Of a DNA stretch of 64,000 nt, positions 38,469-53,990 are shown in pieces; position 1 is the first letter of the stretch; the number at the start of each line of letters is the position of its first letter. A program made the position numbers and the translations under genes. The notes under the pieces are model-generated. The model was not told the origin of the DNA. It did not search any database and saw only the letters and a list, made by a program, of their open reading frames with translations. The DNA is from Setaria digitata (lineage: Eukaryota > Nematoda > Chromadorea > Rhabditida > Setariidae): contig RCAB01000002.1 in assembly GCA_003640385.1 (NCBI GenBank), positions 682,001 to 746,000 of the forward strand, written 5' to 3'.

Positions 38469-40096
38469 GGCTGAACTGCAAGACACTGGCGACGAAGAGT
38501 CGAGAGTTAATCGTTTTTTTTTCTTTTAACCAACTATTATATATTAATTTGTGATTGCATTTGGCATATAAAACTAGATTACAAAAAGTAGTCCATCCGT
38601 AGTTCTGTTCGACCAAGGTCACCGGGAAAACCGAGCCTTTCTCCTCCTCCTTCCCTTCTTCTTCTAGGTCTGCTTCTATACTCCCAGTAATAGAAATTTT
38701 AATAGAACATGAAAAAATTAATTATTCTGTTGTTTTAAGGTCTGAAATTCAAAATGTCTATATTGGAAATGTAAGAATTTCCGGGGAAAAGTAAAGAGCT
38801 GGTAACTTGAAGAGTTTATCAAATCAGAACGATTGTTTATAAAAAATTATCATTCATGAGCTGAAGCAGACTTGATACTGAATTTACCAACCATAAACGT
38901 AACTGTCAGAAAAGGCAGACATTCTTTGCTTTCGTTTGATTCGAGGGCAAAATAAAAGATTTTTTTTCTTTTCGCAGGAATTATCGAAAATGCTGTTTAA
39001 GATACTTATGAAATTAGAAGGATCATAAAAGGTATTCCTCTTCATTTTCCGGTTACTCATTAATCAATGAAAAGAGAGCTTTGAATAGATATGACCTTGA
39101 CAGACTCTTCTGGGAATAAAACAATACACTCAGCAATAAGAAAATTAACAGTGGTTTGCTCTGATTAAGGTTATCTCTTGTATTTTTACACTTTTTGAAA
39201 TTCTTTGATTTTTTAAATTCATCTCATCTTTTGGAAGTTAGAAAAAAAAAAATTCAGGCAAATTTTGGCATCTATCGAAAAAAGTTGCTCCTTGAAACTT
39301 AAAAGAATTTCAAGCTGAAGATGATTTGCAATCATTTATCTATAACTTCCTTCAGAGCGAAAACGCTGGGCGTATTTGCGATTCTTATTTCGAACTAAAT
39401 TTTGCGATGAATACACTGGGCTAGCAATATAAAAAGTGTAGAAGCTCCTTCCAGTTCTATTTCTGGAACGGCTTTTGGCTTTATTTTTCATCCTCAACCT
39501 CAAGGATCTTTCCCCAACTAGAATGATCCTACTTGTTACCACCCCAAGCCAGTTTTTTCACTTTTGACTTGACAAAAGTCATGAGATGTTTAGGAAAACT
39601 TTTGATATCTTCAGTGATAGAGAAAAGAAGTGGATTCAAAACTTGCCTCTGAATGTGACTTCAGATACCCGAGACTAAATCCACATTGATCTCCTCCAGT
39701 AGTACATTCGGAGCCTGTTTCTAGCAAGTAATTGATCCAAACTTATTAACCAAGATCAGCATTTCCTGGACTGCTTTTAAGGTAATGCTAGTTGCAACTA
39801 AAAGCACTCTTTAAAATTACAATTTAAAACCGATACCAATAATTGCAATAAACTTTATCAACCACTGAAGCCATGATTTATGATATCATTGAACTGATTA
39901 AATGGTGACAAGTTCGAAGTCCAATACATTTCATGGTTTCATGGTATAATATTGCTTCATTTTTTTCTTTGGAAAAGAAAAAACTGAACAAAACTTCCAA
40001 AAAAAATTCTTAAAAATGCTTTTTCTAATGATACACATTTTTGAGAACTGATGCACGAATTACTTCAGATGTTTTGGCACAATTTAGTTGACAAAT
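38469..40096. other. Intergenic, no gene seen
   Basis: A basic 68-codon minus-strand frame at 39336-39542 has no start context, splice signal or domain that supports it. Otherwise the stretch is AT-rich spacer. Confidence 0.45.
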
Positions 40097-40285
40097 AAAA
40101 AGGAAGGTATTGAAATTTCAACACAAAAAAATGCTGTGAATGATGATGTTAGAGAACACATCAGTTTTGATTTTTTTTTTCATTCGTCCTCATCAAATCA
40201 CAATTTAGTAACATGTAGTGAAAATATGTTTTTCATTGCCACAGGATTCGGCAAACATCAGATGGGTGTACCTGCAACAAGTGAA
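40097..40285 (+). repeat. 188-bp dispersed repeat, copy B
   Basis: This is the plus-strand partner of copy A at 25190-25377, about 15 kb away and in inverted orientation. The open frame is kept and, in this copy, runs on into unrelated flanking sequence to a TAA near 40309. A splice-like TTGCCACAG occurs inside both copies. Confidence 0.85.
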
Positions 40286-41441
40286 TGTAAACATCTATTT
40301 AAGCAGTAATGATTTCACATTGTAAGTTTTCATCTTTTTACTTTCAACATTTCAGCAACAGTCTTATTTTGTGGTTAGCAACTTCTCAAGTATAAAATAC
40401 AGTATATCTAGAACTGCAATTGGCTTTGTAACTTTCATGAAGCAAGTTGTTGTTTTTCAAAGGATAAAATTTTCTGATATTGTAAGATGGCAGTACAATA
40501 AAATACTATCAGTACAAGAGGTAATTGATTTTAAATTTTAGTTCAAACAGTAATGCTGATTTTATGCCATTTAAGGGACTTATTCACGAAGTGTCACCAG
40601 CGGGCGCTACTCTGTTCCGCAAAGGTTATACTTTATTTCTCTCACTTAATGCACATTTACCCAACTTTTATCTGCTCCCTTTCCTTATCATACAGTTTTC
40701 CCACGTGAAATGCAAAATTCACATCTTGACATCACAGGACCAGTAATGTTGCATTCCACGGATGACGTTAGAGTAATATGAATTCCACTTGCAAGAAGCT
40801 TTTAGTGGCTAACTCTCTAAATGTAAAGATAAAAAAAAAACTTTTGGAGTTAACGGTGAGCAGAATTATTCATCATTAATAAAAGAAGGACAGGAAAATG
40901 TTGGAAAGTTTTGAGAATTTCCTGGATTTCTTCTCTACATTACATGTCCAAAATCATACTTAGCAGATGCATTTGGACCGAATTCCTTTTAACTTATCAG
41001 ATTCAACCTTTCAAGTAAGATTAATGACCCTTTATTACATTAAATTGAAAACTGTTGCTATGAAAACTTTCAAATAGTTTCTTCACTTCTTGTCATAATT
41101 GATTAAAACCTGTTCCAAGGAAACGTTTTTTTTTTTTAAATGATGACAAAAATTACTGTTGAGAAAGGTTTAACTTCTTACGCCGTTGATACAAACGTGA
41201 ATTTGGAACTTATTCTTCTTAAGTGTCCTTATTTGATAACTTAGAGTTGTGATCTTCGAGATGTGTCTTTATGAAGTATCGCATTTGATTTTACATAATA
41301 TTATCAGTAATAAAAATCCGTTCATGTAGGAACTTGAAGTGTACTTCATCAACATTCTCCGAATAATCCTTTCAGAAATTTCTCCTCTTTCGAATTCCGG
41401 TTCACTAGTGTGTCATTTCAGATAGTCGACAATACCTAAAA
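40286..41441. other. Intergenic upstream of the 72-residue peptide gene
   Basis: No gene is supported. A 73-codon frame at 40525-40746 lacks any recognisable feature. An acceptor ATTTCAG at 41414-41420 marks a likely trans-splice site for the gene starting at 41442. Confidence 0.45.
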
Positions 41442-42103
41442 ATGAATTCTGTGTCTTTTATGACTCTGATACTCATGCTACCATGTATCGCGAATTCGTA
41501 TTTTTTTTACCCTTATGGTTTCTACGGATTCTATCCTCCTTTTTATTCTTTCGGATTCAGTCCTTTTGTTCCTTTTGGCAGGTGAGTTATCACTCCTTAC
41601 CTTGCGAAAAATTTAATCAATTCAATTTGATCCAAATCTTTCTGGAGCAAACTAATACTCATCTCCTTCACCAATGGTTGATAAACGCGGAAATGCATAA
41701 TATTGATTTGCGATAAATTGGATAATTATTTGGACAGTTAGAATCTTTTCATTAATCGCCATATGTTCCCCCTTATTGTTGCAAGAAAAGGAGTTTTCTT
41801 CTCATTGTAAGGTAAAAGTCAATACTGTGCAAGCGATGAAGTGAGGAATGGCAAGAGATGAAATGGAAGAACTTTGAGCTGATCCCGTAGATGAATTTTA
41901 CATCCCCGAAGGAAATGAAAATGAGTACTGTCAACATCACTTTTTTCCAATACCAAAAATTCTAATCCGTTTGAAGTTTATGTTGCTATACTTTCTCCAA
42001 TTAACAACAAATTAGCTGTTTCAGAAATGCAGCTGGATTTCAGCGAGGTGCTGCATTCGGTGCTGGTATCGGTGGTTTATTAGGGAGTTTATTCGGGAAG
42101 TGA
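41442..42103 (+). CDS. Small secreted aromatic/glycine-rich peptide
   Basis: Two exons, 41442-41581 and 42025-42103, join in phase (donor GTGAGT, acceptor TTTCAG) to give 72 residues. A TTTCAG acceptor 21 nt before the ATG fits trans-splicing. The signal peptide is MNSVSFMTLILMLPCIANS. The next 27 residues are almost all Phe, Tyr, Pro, Gly and Ser (YFFYPYGFYGFYPPFYSFGF). The second exon encodes a glycine/alanine segment ending GAGIGGLLGSLFGK, which reads as a short amphipathic or membrane-active helix. Nematodes make many short Gly/aromatic secreted peptides, including antimicrobial and cuticle types. No named family can be assigned from sequence alone. Confidence 0.65.
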
Positions 42104-43200
42104 TATCATTAGTTCAAGACATCAGTTCTGAAAAAGTTCTGCCTTTGTGCAAAGCTCATCTTCGACTTCATTCATTTTTTACTGTCTAATAAAATATCAC
42201 AATCCTTTAGCTCACATATGACCAACTACTAAAAAATTAAAATTATCGCTAATGGGAAAACAGAAAAAAAAAAGGAGTAAGGAACAAACTGTAAACTCCA
42301 TAGGCAACACATTCATTCACAAAAAGGAAAACAGATACCAATAAATTCATGTTTCTACAGTCTGTAATTAATTATCAGGATATAACTTGAGATTTTATAT
42401 CTTTTTCATATCTTAAGATGGAACTCCGAGACACCGAAAACAATAAAAACCTAGTAAAGAGCTTTTTGACAACAACCAAAGGAAACCACTAACTACTGCA
42501 ATCACTGTGAATGAACGCTTCGAAGTAAAAAAGATTTACTCGAAGGTTTAGTTTCAGGTCAGATATCAGTTCAAATTTTAACAATGCCGAGAACCACAGC
42601 TGAACTTGCATCATATACAAGGATGCGATAATGCACAAACCTATTCCCGCCATCATATCCTTCTTCAAACGGTAACCTAATACTTACTTATTCACTCCAT
42701 CCAAATGAACTCAACGATTTGCCACTTCCACCGTAACTTATAGACAAACATATTAGAAGCACCATCCTTCATCATAAATTTTACCAGGATCCATTTTGAT
42801 TATTCATAACTATATAAGTTAGTCCATGCAACTTTTTTGCACTACACACTTCTTGAATAATTCCCTTTGAAATTATAAGAATGCAAACTGCAGTGAATTC
42901 ACTGCAATCTGCAACATAAAGTCTCAGAAGCAGTCCGTTCCATAAAAACAACATAACCTAATTCATCAAACACATTATTGTGCATTTTAACTTGTCTATG
43001 GTATTTGTTTATATCCAAGGAAAGAAGAAATTTGTTGACAAGGAGTCTGAATCACAAAATGCGATGAGAGAAAGAAATCATTCAAGCTTTTTTAAATTAA
43101 ACAGATCTTAAAAAAACAGAAATTTAGTCTCGGGAACCGACTTCAGCAGATAATGCACTAAGGAAGAATAAAACGGAACAAAAGCGGAACACAAGATGCT
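42104..43200. other. Convergent spacer between the peptide gene and RPT2
   Basis: The two genes end towards each other here, so this DNA should contain both 3' UTRs. An AATAAA signal lies near 42188 on the plus strand (within taataaaata). No other gene is seen. Confidence 0.5.
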
Positions 43201-46011
<2,811 letters not shown>

Positions 46012-46268
46012 TTCTGAACAAATATTTTAATCAGATAAAGATTTAAAAGAATGGTAAGTCCGTAATGAAGTATAAATGTGAAATGACACACCTCACTTAC
46101 ATCTAAGTAATCTCAACCATATCAAACAGACTGGTCACTAACAAACCTTAGCTTTATCACTTCAAAGGAAAAACAGAATAGATTTGATAAACAAAGAAGA
46201 GGGAAGGAAATAAAGTCAAGTTATTGCTCCCATCCTAAACTCAAACTGATAACCCAGGACAACCCAAT
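46012..46268. other. RPT2 upstream region
   Basis: AT-rich DNA that should hold the RPT2 promoter and outron. No gene is seen. Confidence 0.5.
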
Positions 46269-46595
46269 CTACACCTGCCTGTCGCAACCCCCACAACCTA
46301 CCTGTACCTCCCACCACCACCACAACCAACCTATCTCAAGTCCACTCCACCACAGCACCTCGAACCACTCCCTCATCTTAGTGACGCATTGAATGTCGAA
46401 ATGCCACATTGTGAAACAGTCAGTTCCATCGCCCTTTGCATGTTCGAGCTTCGTGCTCTCAACTTCCTCGGCTACCACCATAGTTTCATTTTCTCGTAGT
46501 GGGTTCACACTAGTGTATGCTTCGACTGAGAGGTCAGGAGCATCTTTGTCGAGAAGCGCTCCGCTCTTTGGCAGTTCCAGTTCTGTGTTCGGTAG
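46269..46595 (-). other. Open frame in a GC-richer island, possible exon
   Basis: Read on the minus strand, a TTTTAG acceptor at about 46596 opens 108 codons ending at the TAG at 46269. The first 75 residues are acidic and protein-like (LPNTELELPKSGALLDKD, then MVVAEEVESTKLEHAKGDG). The last 25 are a Trp/Gly low-complexity run from a CCA-rich tract. The base composition is clearly richer in GC than its surroundings. No upstream exon or family was found. It may be a terminal exon of an unknown gene, a decayed insertion, or a chance frame. Confidence 0.3.
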
Positions 46596-48574
46596 CTAAA
46601 ATGAATCCCAACAAGGTGACCCCACGCTTCTCCAGTGACCCTGCCTTCTGATACTCATTATTTGTTCGTATCTTCTTCCTGACATCTACACTCCTTCCCA
46701 GCCCAAGGATGACACACTCCAGAACACTTCATTTACTACCAACAGAACCTGCCCTTCGCCAATATTTGTTTCGATAGTCCTTAGGCAAAAAACTAAGAAC
46801 ATACAGCAAACAGAGAGTAATGCCATCAGATCCAGAATTTTCTAAGCGAAAATTCATTACCTGTGGCATATAAAATGCGCAATATAAACCTCTCTCACTC
46901 AAAAATAATCAGTGAATATGTCAAAACAAAGAATTGGCAACGAACAGAGCGACATAGATTTACAGAATCACTCCATCATTTCCATGTCAAATCAACTACC
47001 GCTATTCTTATCGAACAGACTTTTCTACGTCTAACTACTGATCATAGGTAAAGTCAGTGCAATGTTCATTAGTTCGAATCATAAGTGTGTCACAAAGGTT
47101 TCTTTAGTTTATTTATTTGCATTATCTAGAATGAAGATAACGTCTACACAAAAAAAGATATAAGCTGGCAAAACAAAGCAATAGTAAGATATAAGAGGTA
47201 TTCTTATAACAGAATTATTAAAATTGACTTCTGTACAGAACACGTCAGCACTTTATTCGACTGTTTTCATGAGACAACTGCAGAAAGGTTACAAGAAAAT
47301 AAGCAGAAATACTCAATAAAAAACTTTCATGGAATTGATGAGCTGCGCCATCAGTATATCTCGAGCAAAAGAAACGAATCCAGACTAGTGTCTCCAGCTA
47401 CAAGGAGACCCAAAACCATCTTGTCTAAGGTTATGAAACATTTTTCTTAACACCGCATATAAAATTATCCTCAGAACACAAGTCGCGTTATTCCTTTATC
47501 AGTAGAATAACTGGTTGACTAGCCATGCCAAAATTATTTCTCTAGCTATTACTAATATTGCCAAGAAATATCGTACTAACGTTCAATTTACCTTTCTTTT
47601 TTTTTGTAAAATGAAGTCAAACACTAAATTTCAAACAATGAGACATCCATCATTCATTTTGTTGAATGTATTTTGGAAAAATACCAATTATGAAAAGCGA
47701 TCTGAGCCCTTTGAAACTTCACACCGAAGTCGCTGAACTTCCATTAACTTCCTTCTATTACCCTTGAATAAAGTGTTTTAAATTTATTCTGGAAAAACGA
47801 TTCAAGTGTAAATATATACTTAAAAATTATCAGGTTAAGTTCCAGCTGTCTACCAATAATATCAGCTTATTACGCATAACGTGATATAGAAAAAATTAGA
47901 ACCGAGGCGCTCGACCTATAAAGCCCAGTAAAGCGTGTTCTCTAATAGCTAACAAATAAGTTTCAGGAGTCTGAATATATGTTATTAATAAATATAGTGT
48001 CAATAAATATAGCTCCAATTTCTATACTACTAATGTTTCATGTCATATTTTTGTGCTATATTATTTGAACACCGCCAATTAAATTGCAACTTTTTTCTTC
48101 AGTGAGATTCTAAACTGCTGCATCGGGAAGATTCGCAAATCATTTTGAGTTAGTGAACTGATTCGTACTGAAATTACTATCGTTAAATGCTGTCTGTAAA
48201 GGAAGGAGGGCATAAAAGTTTCCTTACTAGTCATTATAAAATTTTTCAACAGTCCTAAAGGCAAATGAAATATGTTAAGTATATTTTACATTCTATTTCT
48301 TTTTTTTTTTTTTTTTTTTTGTGCAGAAAACTTCATTGCGATTCGACATACTTTTTTTTTAAATGATAACTAAGCAGCCATTAAAAAGCTTGAATTGATT
48401 AGCAAGAAAATTATTTAAGCCAATTTTGTTTTTTACACTTCAAAGAGATGCGAATTTTATTCTAAAAGAAAAAGAACTTTAAGAATTTTTTGTAACAGTG
48501 AAGAAGATGGCGAATACCTCACGTAAATTTCTCTTAATTATTTCCAAAGAAAGAGATGTCTTTCGCGCACCTGG
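46596..48574. other. Intergenic, no gene seen
   Basis: The first 120 bp continue the GC-richer island, and a second minus-strand frame is open there. The rest is AT-rich and includes a run of about 22 T at 48299-48320. No coding exon is convincing. Confidence 0.45.
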
Positions 48575-50691
48575 TCATCGAATTACTGGCACCATCAAAA
48601 GACTACGATACGTTTCTTTATTCTGCTCCATTTTGAAAAACAATTCCTCCTAAATCCTTATTTAATAAAACAAGTGAATGATGTGTCCAACACAACCGCC
48701 TGTCAAAAACGAAAAACGATTTTTGTTTCTCAATTTGACTAACCAATTTACTCAACAATCCTTTTTCACCTCGCTGCTCATGTTGAGGTGATAGCATGTC
48801 GTTTTCATCGCATTCATTCTAGAAAAGTTTGAATATAGAAACCCAAAGGTGTTAAAAAATGTTTTGAGAAAACTAATATAGTGAATAATGATCCGTCATG
48901 CATATACCCGGGACGTTATAAATCATATCATATGTAAACATCAGCAAATAAACTGTACGCCTTCGTTAAATTACTGCAAACAGAACAAGAACTCTCCGAT
49001 GTTTCATTAAATAATAGTAACCAGAATACGAATAGGTAATCCTACCATTAATATTTCGTTTTGTTAATGCTTTATAGGACAAATATATAAATTGGCAGTA
49101 ATGACGACTTTTTTAGATTATGAAAAAAAACAAAACAAAACAAATTAACATTAGTGGTTTATAATTACAACAAACTGAAGCCAACGAAGGGGAAGATCTT
49201 AAGATTTCTGAGTTTTACCAACATTGAATAAATAAAGGAGTCACAGTCTACTACTACTTATTGGTCATTATTTATTCTGCTGACTAATCAACTAGGTTAT
49301 TTCACATACCAAGGTCATGTCTAGATCATCATTACAAAGTAGTGTTAATTGTAAAACACAGTACTAGCCTGAGCAATACAGCTTGTTTATTCACGATGGA
49401 TTGGCCGAACATAAAGCTTAAATTAGCTAGCAGATGATGGCAAGATTCTGACAGTTAATCCTGCGCATTTCAAAAAATATTTATTAAACTGCACATATTA
49501 AACAAAGATGGAAGAACCATTCAATCTTTATTCACCAGGAAAGTTAATACGTTTAAGCTGATTGCCTCACCAACATTTGACAAAATTTCATTTTAGAGTT
49601 GAGGAGGAAATAAAAAAACATACGATACGATATTCCACTCTTCATGAAATAATCGAGGAATGTAAACTCTCTGGCTAAATTCAAGGCATGGAATTGTTTA
49701 TTGATGAAGTTTCATCAGAATTAACATTTGAAACATTACATATTATGCTGCCTGCTAGCGATGTCTTCTGATGCTGTAAAGCTCCCCAACCTTTAATAAA
49801 TCATTATCCAAACAAAAAACTGCAAATATACAGCACGATATCACTAACAGAAAAGTAATAATTGAAATCATACAAACTACCTTTTCAATAAAAATACCCC
49901 TCATTCGGAAAACTTGAAAAACCAACAACGGCGATAAAACCGATCAAATCCCAATGGTTTACTAAGTAGACATGATCACAAATTCTTCCTATTTCCTGAA
50001 AAAATTTTCCGCGGATAAATCCAATATCAAAAGGAACGCGACACAGTCAGTTTCAAATACTAAGCATGAAAGAGTTTTACTAATGGTTAGATAGGTGGCA
50101 TTTACAAGATTGAGCCAGCCATCGTTAAATTCGGTGATCCGCTTCTTTTTTTATTTTTTTCATTTCTGCTCTTTCTTTCTCCATTGCTGTCCACGTTGGA
50201 ATTTTCAAATGAGTCTTTGTATCCTAAATTTTTGAGATTCGCTTCAAGAATCCCCACCTGAAACAAGCATTTTTCTTAAAAAAAAGACATCCTAAAAAAA
50301 AAAATTTTTGAAAATTAAAGTAGTTTATTTTCCTTAGTCCCATATACGCTAATATCGACTTTAAATAGTTTCGAAATATCCTAATTTTCTAAATCAATTT
50401 AAAGAGAACTAAATCCAATCTTCCGCATGTCAAAAAAGAAAATGAAAAGTATTTTGTCTCTCTTAAAAAAAAATCCATAACATGAAATCACTAACTATAC
50501 TTGGTGCTCTGTAACTGCTTTCATCCCACAGGGATATAAATTCGAAGACTTCGACACAACATTAAAAGAACTCGAATGCAGCATAAGTTGTATTAACTCT
50601 TCCAAAATAGATACTTGATATTTGCTCCGTGATGTCAATTCATGAAACACCAGGCGACTCAACCGTTCGACAAGCATTGACGACTTTAAAT
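48575..50691 (-). CDS. 3' exons of an unidentified gene (partial model)
   Basis: Four minus-strand segments have clean splice signals and protein-like content. 50501-50691 encodes LVERLSRLVFHELTSRSKYQ and more, ending at CAA/GTATAG. 50106-50257 opens after TTTCAG with VGILEANLKNLGYKDSF and turns basic. 48744-48818 encodes NECDENDMLSPQHEQRGEKG between TTTTCTAG and GTTAGT. 48575-48649 is the last exon, EELFFKMEQNKETYRSLLMV and a stop. The last two exons share phase 0. The first segment looks helical. The link between 50106 and 48818 is not in phase as read, so an exon may be missing. The family is not recognised. It may be the 3' end of the damaged gene at 51.5-54 kb. Confidence 0.4.
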
Positions 50692-51539
50692 GAGACCAGA
50701 ATTTTAAAATAATTGACAAACCATTTCATTATATTCAATATACAAATTCGAAGACTTCGACACACTTCACTCTGGAATGTTTACTGTTCCCTGGAGCAAG
50801 TGAAGAGAAAAAGACCAGCAAATCAAAAAATAAAAAAAAATAAAAATTTTACAAGGTATTCTATTTGAGTTACAAGCCAAGAAGACCATTACACTTTAAT
50901 TTACATAAAACAATTTTAGTGAGAAAAAATAACTGAGTCGTTTACAGCGCTGAAAAAATTTGATGCTGAAAATTGCATTTCACATTTTCTATCATTCGAA
51001 TTCTCCCAACAAAAAACTGAGATCTATTGCGTTTCGCTAATCGACTTCCCATCAGTACCGAGTTAATCCACTTACGTTTCGAGTGTAACTGGCACTGCAT
51101 GCTGATAAGTGAAATATCAGTGGCAGTCCTAAAAAAATCAGCACACCATTTGGTGCAAGTTCGAACTTCTTACAGTCTAAGAGAAGCAAAAAAACAGCAG
51201 TGGAGAACTATCGATAGTTACATCGAAAAGCTATCCTAATTCCGATACCGCAAGAAAAATGTAATGAATAAGTGAAGGAGAGTTGTTAGAAAATCTCTTT
51301 TGCTCATGTGTCGTGTAAAAACTATGTTAGCGAAATATGTGTAAGCATGTCCTGTTTGTACTGTAAGATGATCTTCAACCAAACAATGCTTGTTATTGTA
51401 AAGAAGCTTTTGTCACAGTACTTATAGCTTTGATTAAGGCATCTAAAAGGGAAAAAGAGAGAAACGACGGTCATAAAACACTCAGTAAGCTAGTACTGTT
51501 TGCAGCATGAAATCATCTCTTCGAAAAATGGATACTGCT

Positions 51540-53990
51540 TAAAAAACAAAACCTTTAATGTACCTGCGCCGAAAAACATGGACAATCTGGGAGACGCCAG
51601 ACAAAATGCAAAATCAGCGCTCTTTTCAACTGTACTTAATTCCGGCAAAATTTCGTCGTAAATGTCGAATCACCAAGCTCCTGTAATAAACGTTTCATCA
51701 GAAAATTTGGGCCTTTCAAGTCGATAAGAATCCAGAGCTGCTTGTGTTACTTTGCTATCGTAATTTTTTCTCGAGCTGGGAATCCAGATCACGCTCGTTC
51801 TTTACTCGCTCTTGATAAGCATTTCCGTCCTTAGCGGACACATTTTTACTGAAGGAGTGCGAGAACTATTGAAATATGAAAAAAGAAGTGAACTTATGGA
51901 CTTGAGGTTTGATACCGTTTCTTTCCAATAAAGTACTTCATTAGCCCAAGAATTAATAATGTTGGACTCATATTTTTTCAAACATCCAAATAAATAAGTT
52001 AATTTTCAGTGTTCTAGAATGATTGGAACTTGAATGAAATAACAAGAAATACTCAATGTCTTTCAGTAACTTAGCATTGATATCCTTAGTGCGATGAAAT
52101 TTCTTTAATAACACATAACGTATGACATCATTTTTAACAGTTTTGAGGGTAAAGAGGGACAGCTTGAACGCCACCTGCTCACGTACGATTAAATGCTAAG
52201 TCATGAGCAATCAGTGCTTTGGCCAAAAGATTTAAATAAGCTTCTTGTTTTTTTGATTCAAGCTTTCCTGCAGTGTTTGAAGTTGATATTGACGCGAGGT
52301 ATTTGAACTAAGCTCTGAAAAATATTTATGAGAGCTGAAATTTATATTGGAAAATCCAGAAGAACATAATTTTACACTTAGCATTTAGCAAGTTTTCCTT
52401 CATAAAATTCTTCTCGCTGACTTTGCAAAGTTTTATTTTATAACCTAAAGCTTCTTTTTTTTTTTTATTGAAGAAAAACTGAAATGCATTAGAAATAACT
52501 GAAAAAAAAAAAGTGGCCAGAATTAACCAATTATTTGCTTGAATACTGCATTTTGTATAAAAAATGCATCACAAATACTAACGTTTTTGGCACTTATCTC
52601 CATTAAAATATTTGGCGTTTTTTGAAAGTAACACAGTATCAATTCTACGTTTTTTTTTTGCCATAACTGCGCTTCTCCCTGACTTTTTCCCAGTCACTTT
52701 TGCACACTTCCTTTCCCTTATCCAATTCCTTCCACTTTTCCTTTAATAAATGAATTTCATTCATTGCTGAAATTATGCTGCTTTTTGAAAAAATCAGAGT
52801 ATATCACCTTCCAGGTAGCATAACTTCTGAGACGATTACAACTAACTGCAAAAACTGTCTCCTTTTCAACATCGCCACTTTTCCCTTGCGTCCTTCGATA
52901 TTTTCACATGGAATCGGCCTTTCCAGAACACCTCTCAAGAATTTTCGTCGTCTGTGATACTGCTGTAAACCTGCATCATGGGGTACGACTACAACGAAAG
53001 ATCGCTTCGAACACATGTCATGGCAGACGCATATTCAATATTCCATTCGTATTTATTTCTGATACGACAAGCCAGGTAATTCAGCAACCGGCCATATGCA
53101 ACTCGATCTACATAATAAATGTGAAGAGCTTAAATAAAAGCCAAAGCACCTAGGTACTGGATTAACAATTTAAAAAAAAGATAAAAAAAATTACGAATAA
53201 GCAGAACAAATCAGCGAAAAGTAACCAAATTATTATATATTGCCTGCATTTCCAAGGAAAAAGGATGCAATTTATTTGGAGCATCAAACTTATTGCGAAT
53301 TGACTCGAGAACCCATGACGAGGCGTTTGTTTCTTGATAAGCAACCAGCAACAACAAGACGCTTATATCATTTTCAAAGACTGATAGTATCTGTCTAAAA
53401 ATTAAGATAAGCAATAGAAATAATAAAGCTGCTGGGTAACCTAAAAAAAGATGAATAAAACGGATCAAGAAAAATGAAGAACTGGAAAAAAGTACTTATT
53501 TTCCTAAGTATCTGAGCTTTCGACTAGCATCTTACTTTCAAACTTGATGAAACATGACAGTACATTTTCCTTGCTTGATACTGTAGAACATTTCATCTCT
53601 TCTTGCCTTTTTGTAGAAAAAAAAAAAAAAAAGATTTGAAAATACGCCTGTGGACGAAGGTAAGGTCAAAAGTCACATCTAGCTTCTCATATCTTTTAGA
53701 TTTAATTAAAATTAAGCATAAACCAAAGATTATATAAAAGCATTTTGCATGGCTGTAAGGCATAACTAAAGACCTACGTACTTATGTCTGAAAATCACTC
53801 CTTCTTCTTTGCGATACTGCTTGTACAGATTGTCACATATATTTCTTCACAGGCTGCTTATTTCCATAAACTGCAAATTACTAGTGACTAGCGACTCAAA
53901 GAGAATATAAATTTACCTTAATATTCAACAGCGCATTCTGTCACTTTTGACAACCTGTGCTCATTCTGTAGTCTTTTTTCTGTATAGAAA
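51540..53990 (-). pseudogene. Coding-like fragments broken by stops and frame changes
   Basis: Minus-strand segments read as good protein but cannot be joined into one frame. Examples are 53780-53870 (RNICDNLYKQYRKEEGVIFR, with a TGA just before it), 53211-53380 (VAYQETNASSWVLESIRNKF), 52985-53120 (DRVAYGRLLNYLACRIRNKY), 52195-52265 (EAYLNLLAKALIAHDLAFNR), 51968-52190 (VREQVAFKLSLFTLKTVKND) and 51560-51768 (ALDSYRLERPKFSDE, then a TGA, then FDIYDEILPELSTVEKSADF). Neighbouring segments sit in different frames. Several stops could be C-to-T changes of CGA or CAG. This pattern fits a decaying gene. The alternative is a live gene whose exons were drawn wrongly here. The product is not recognised. 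Confidence 0.35.

Noticed and set aside
48299..48320. Run of about 22 T as a possible retrotransposon tail
   Set aside because: No element body, target-site duplication or open frame lies beside it. Long homopolymers are common across this window.
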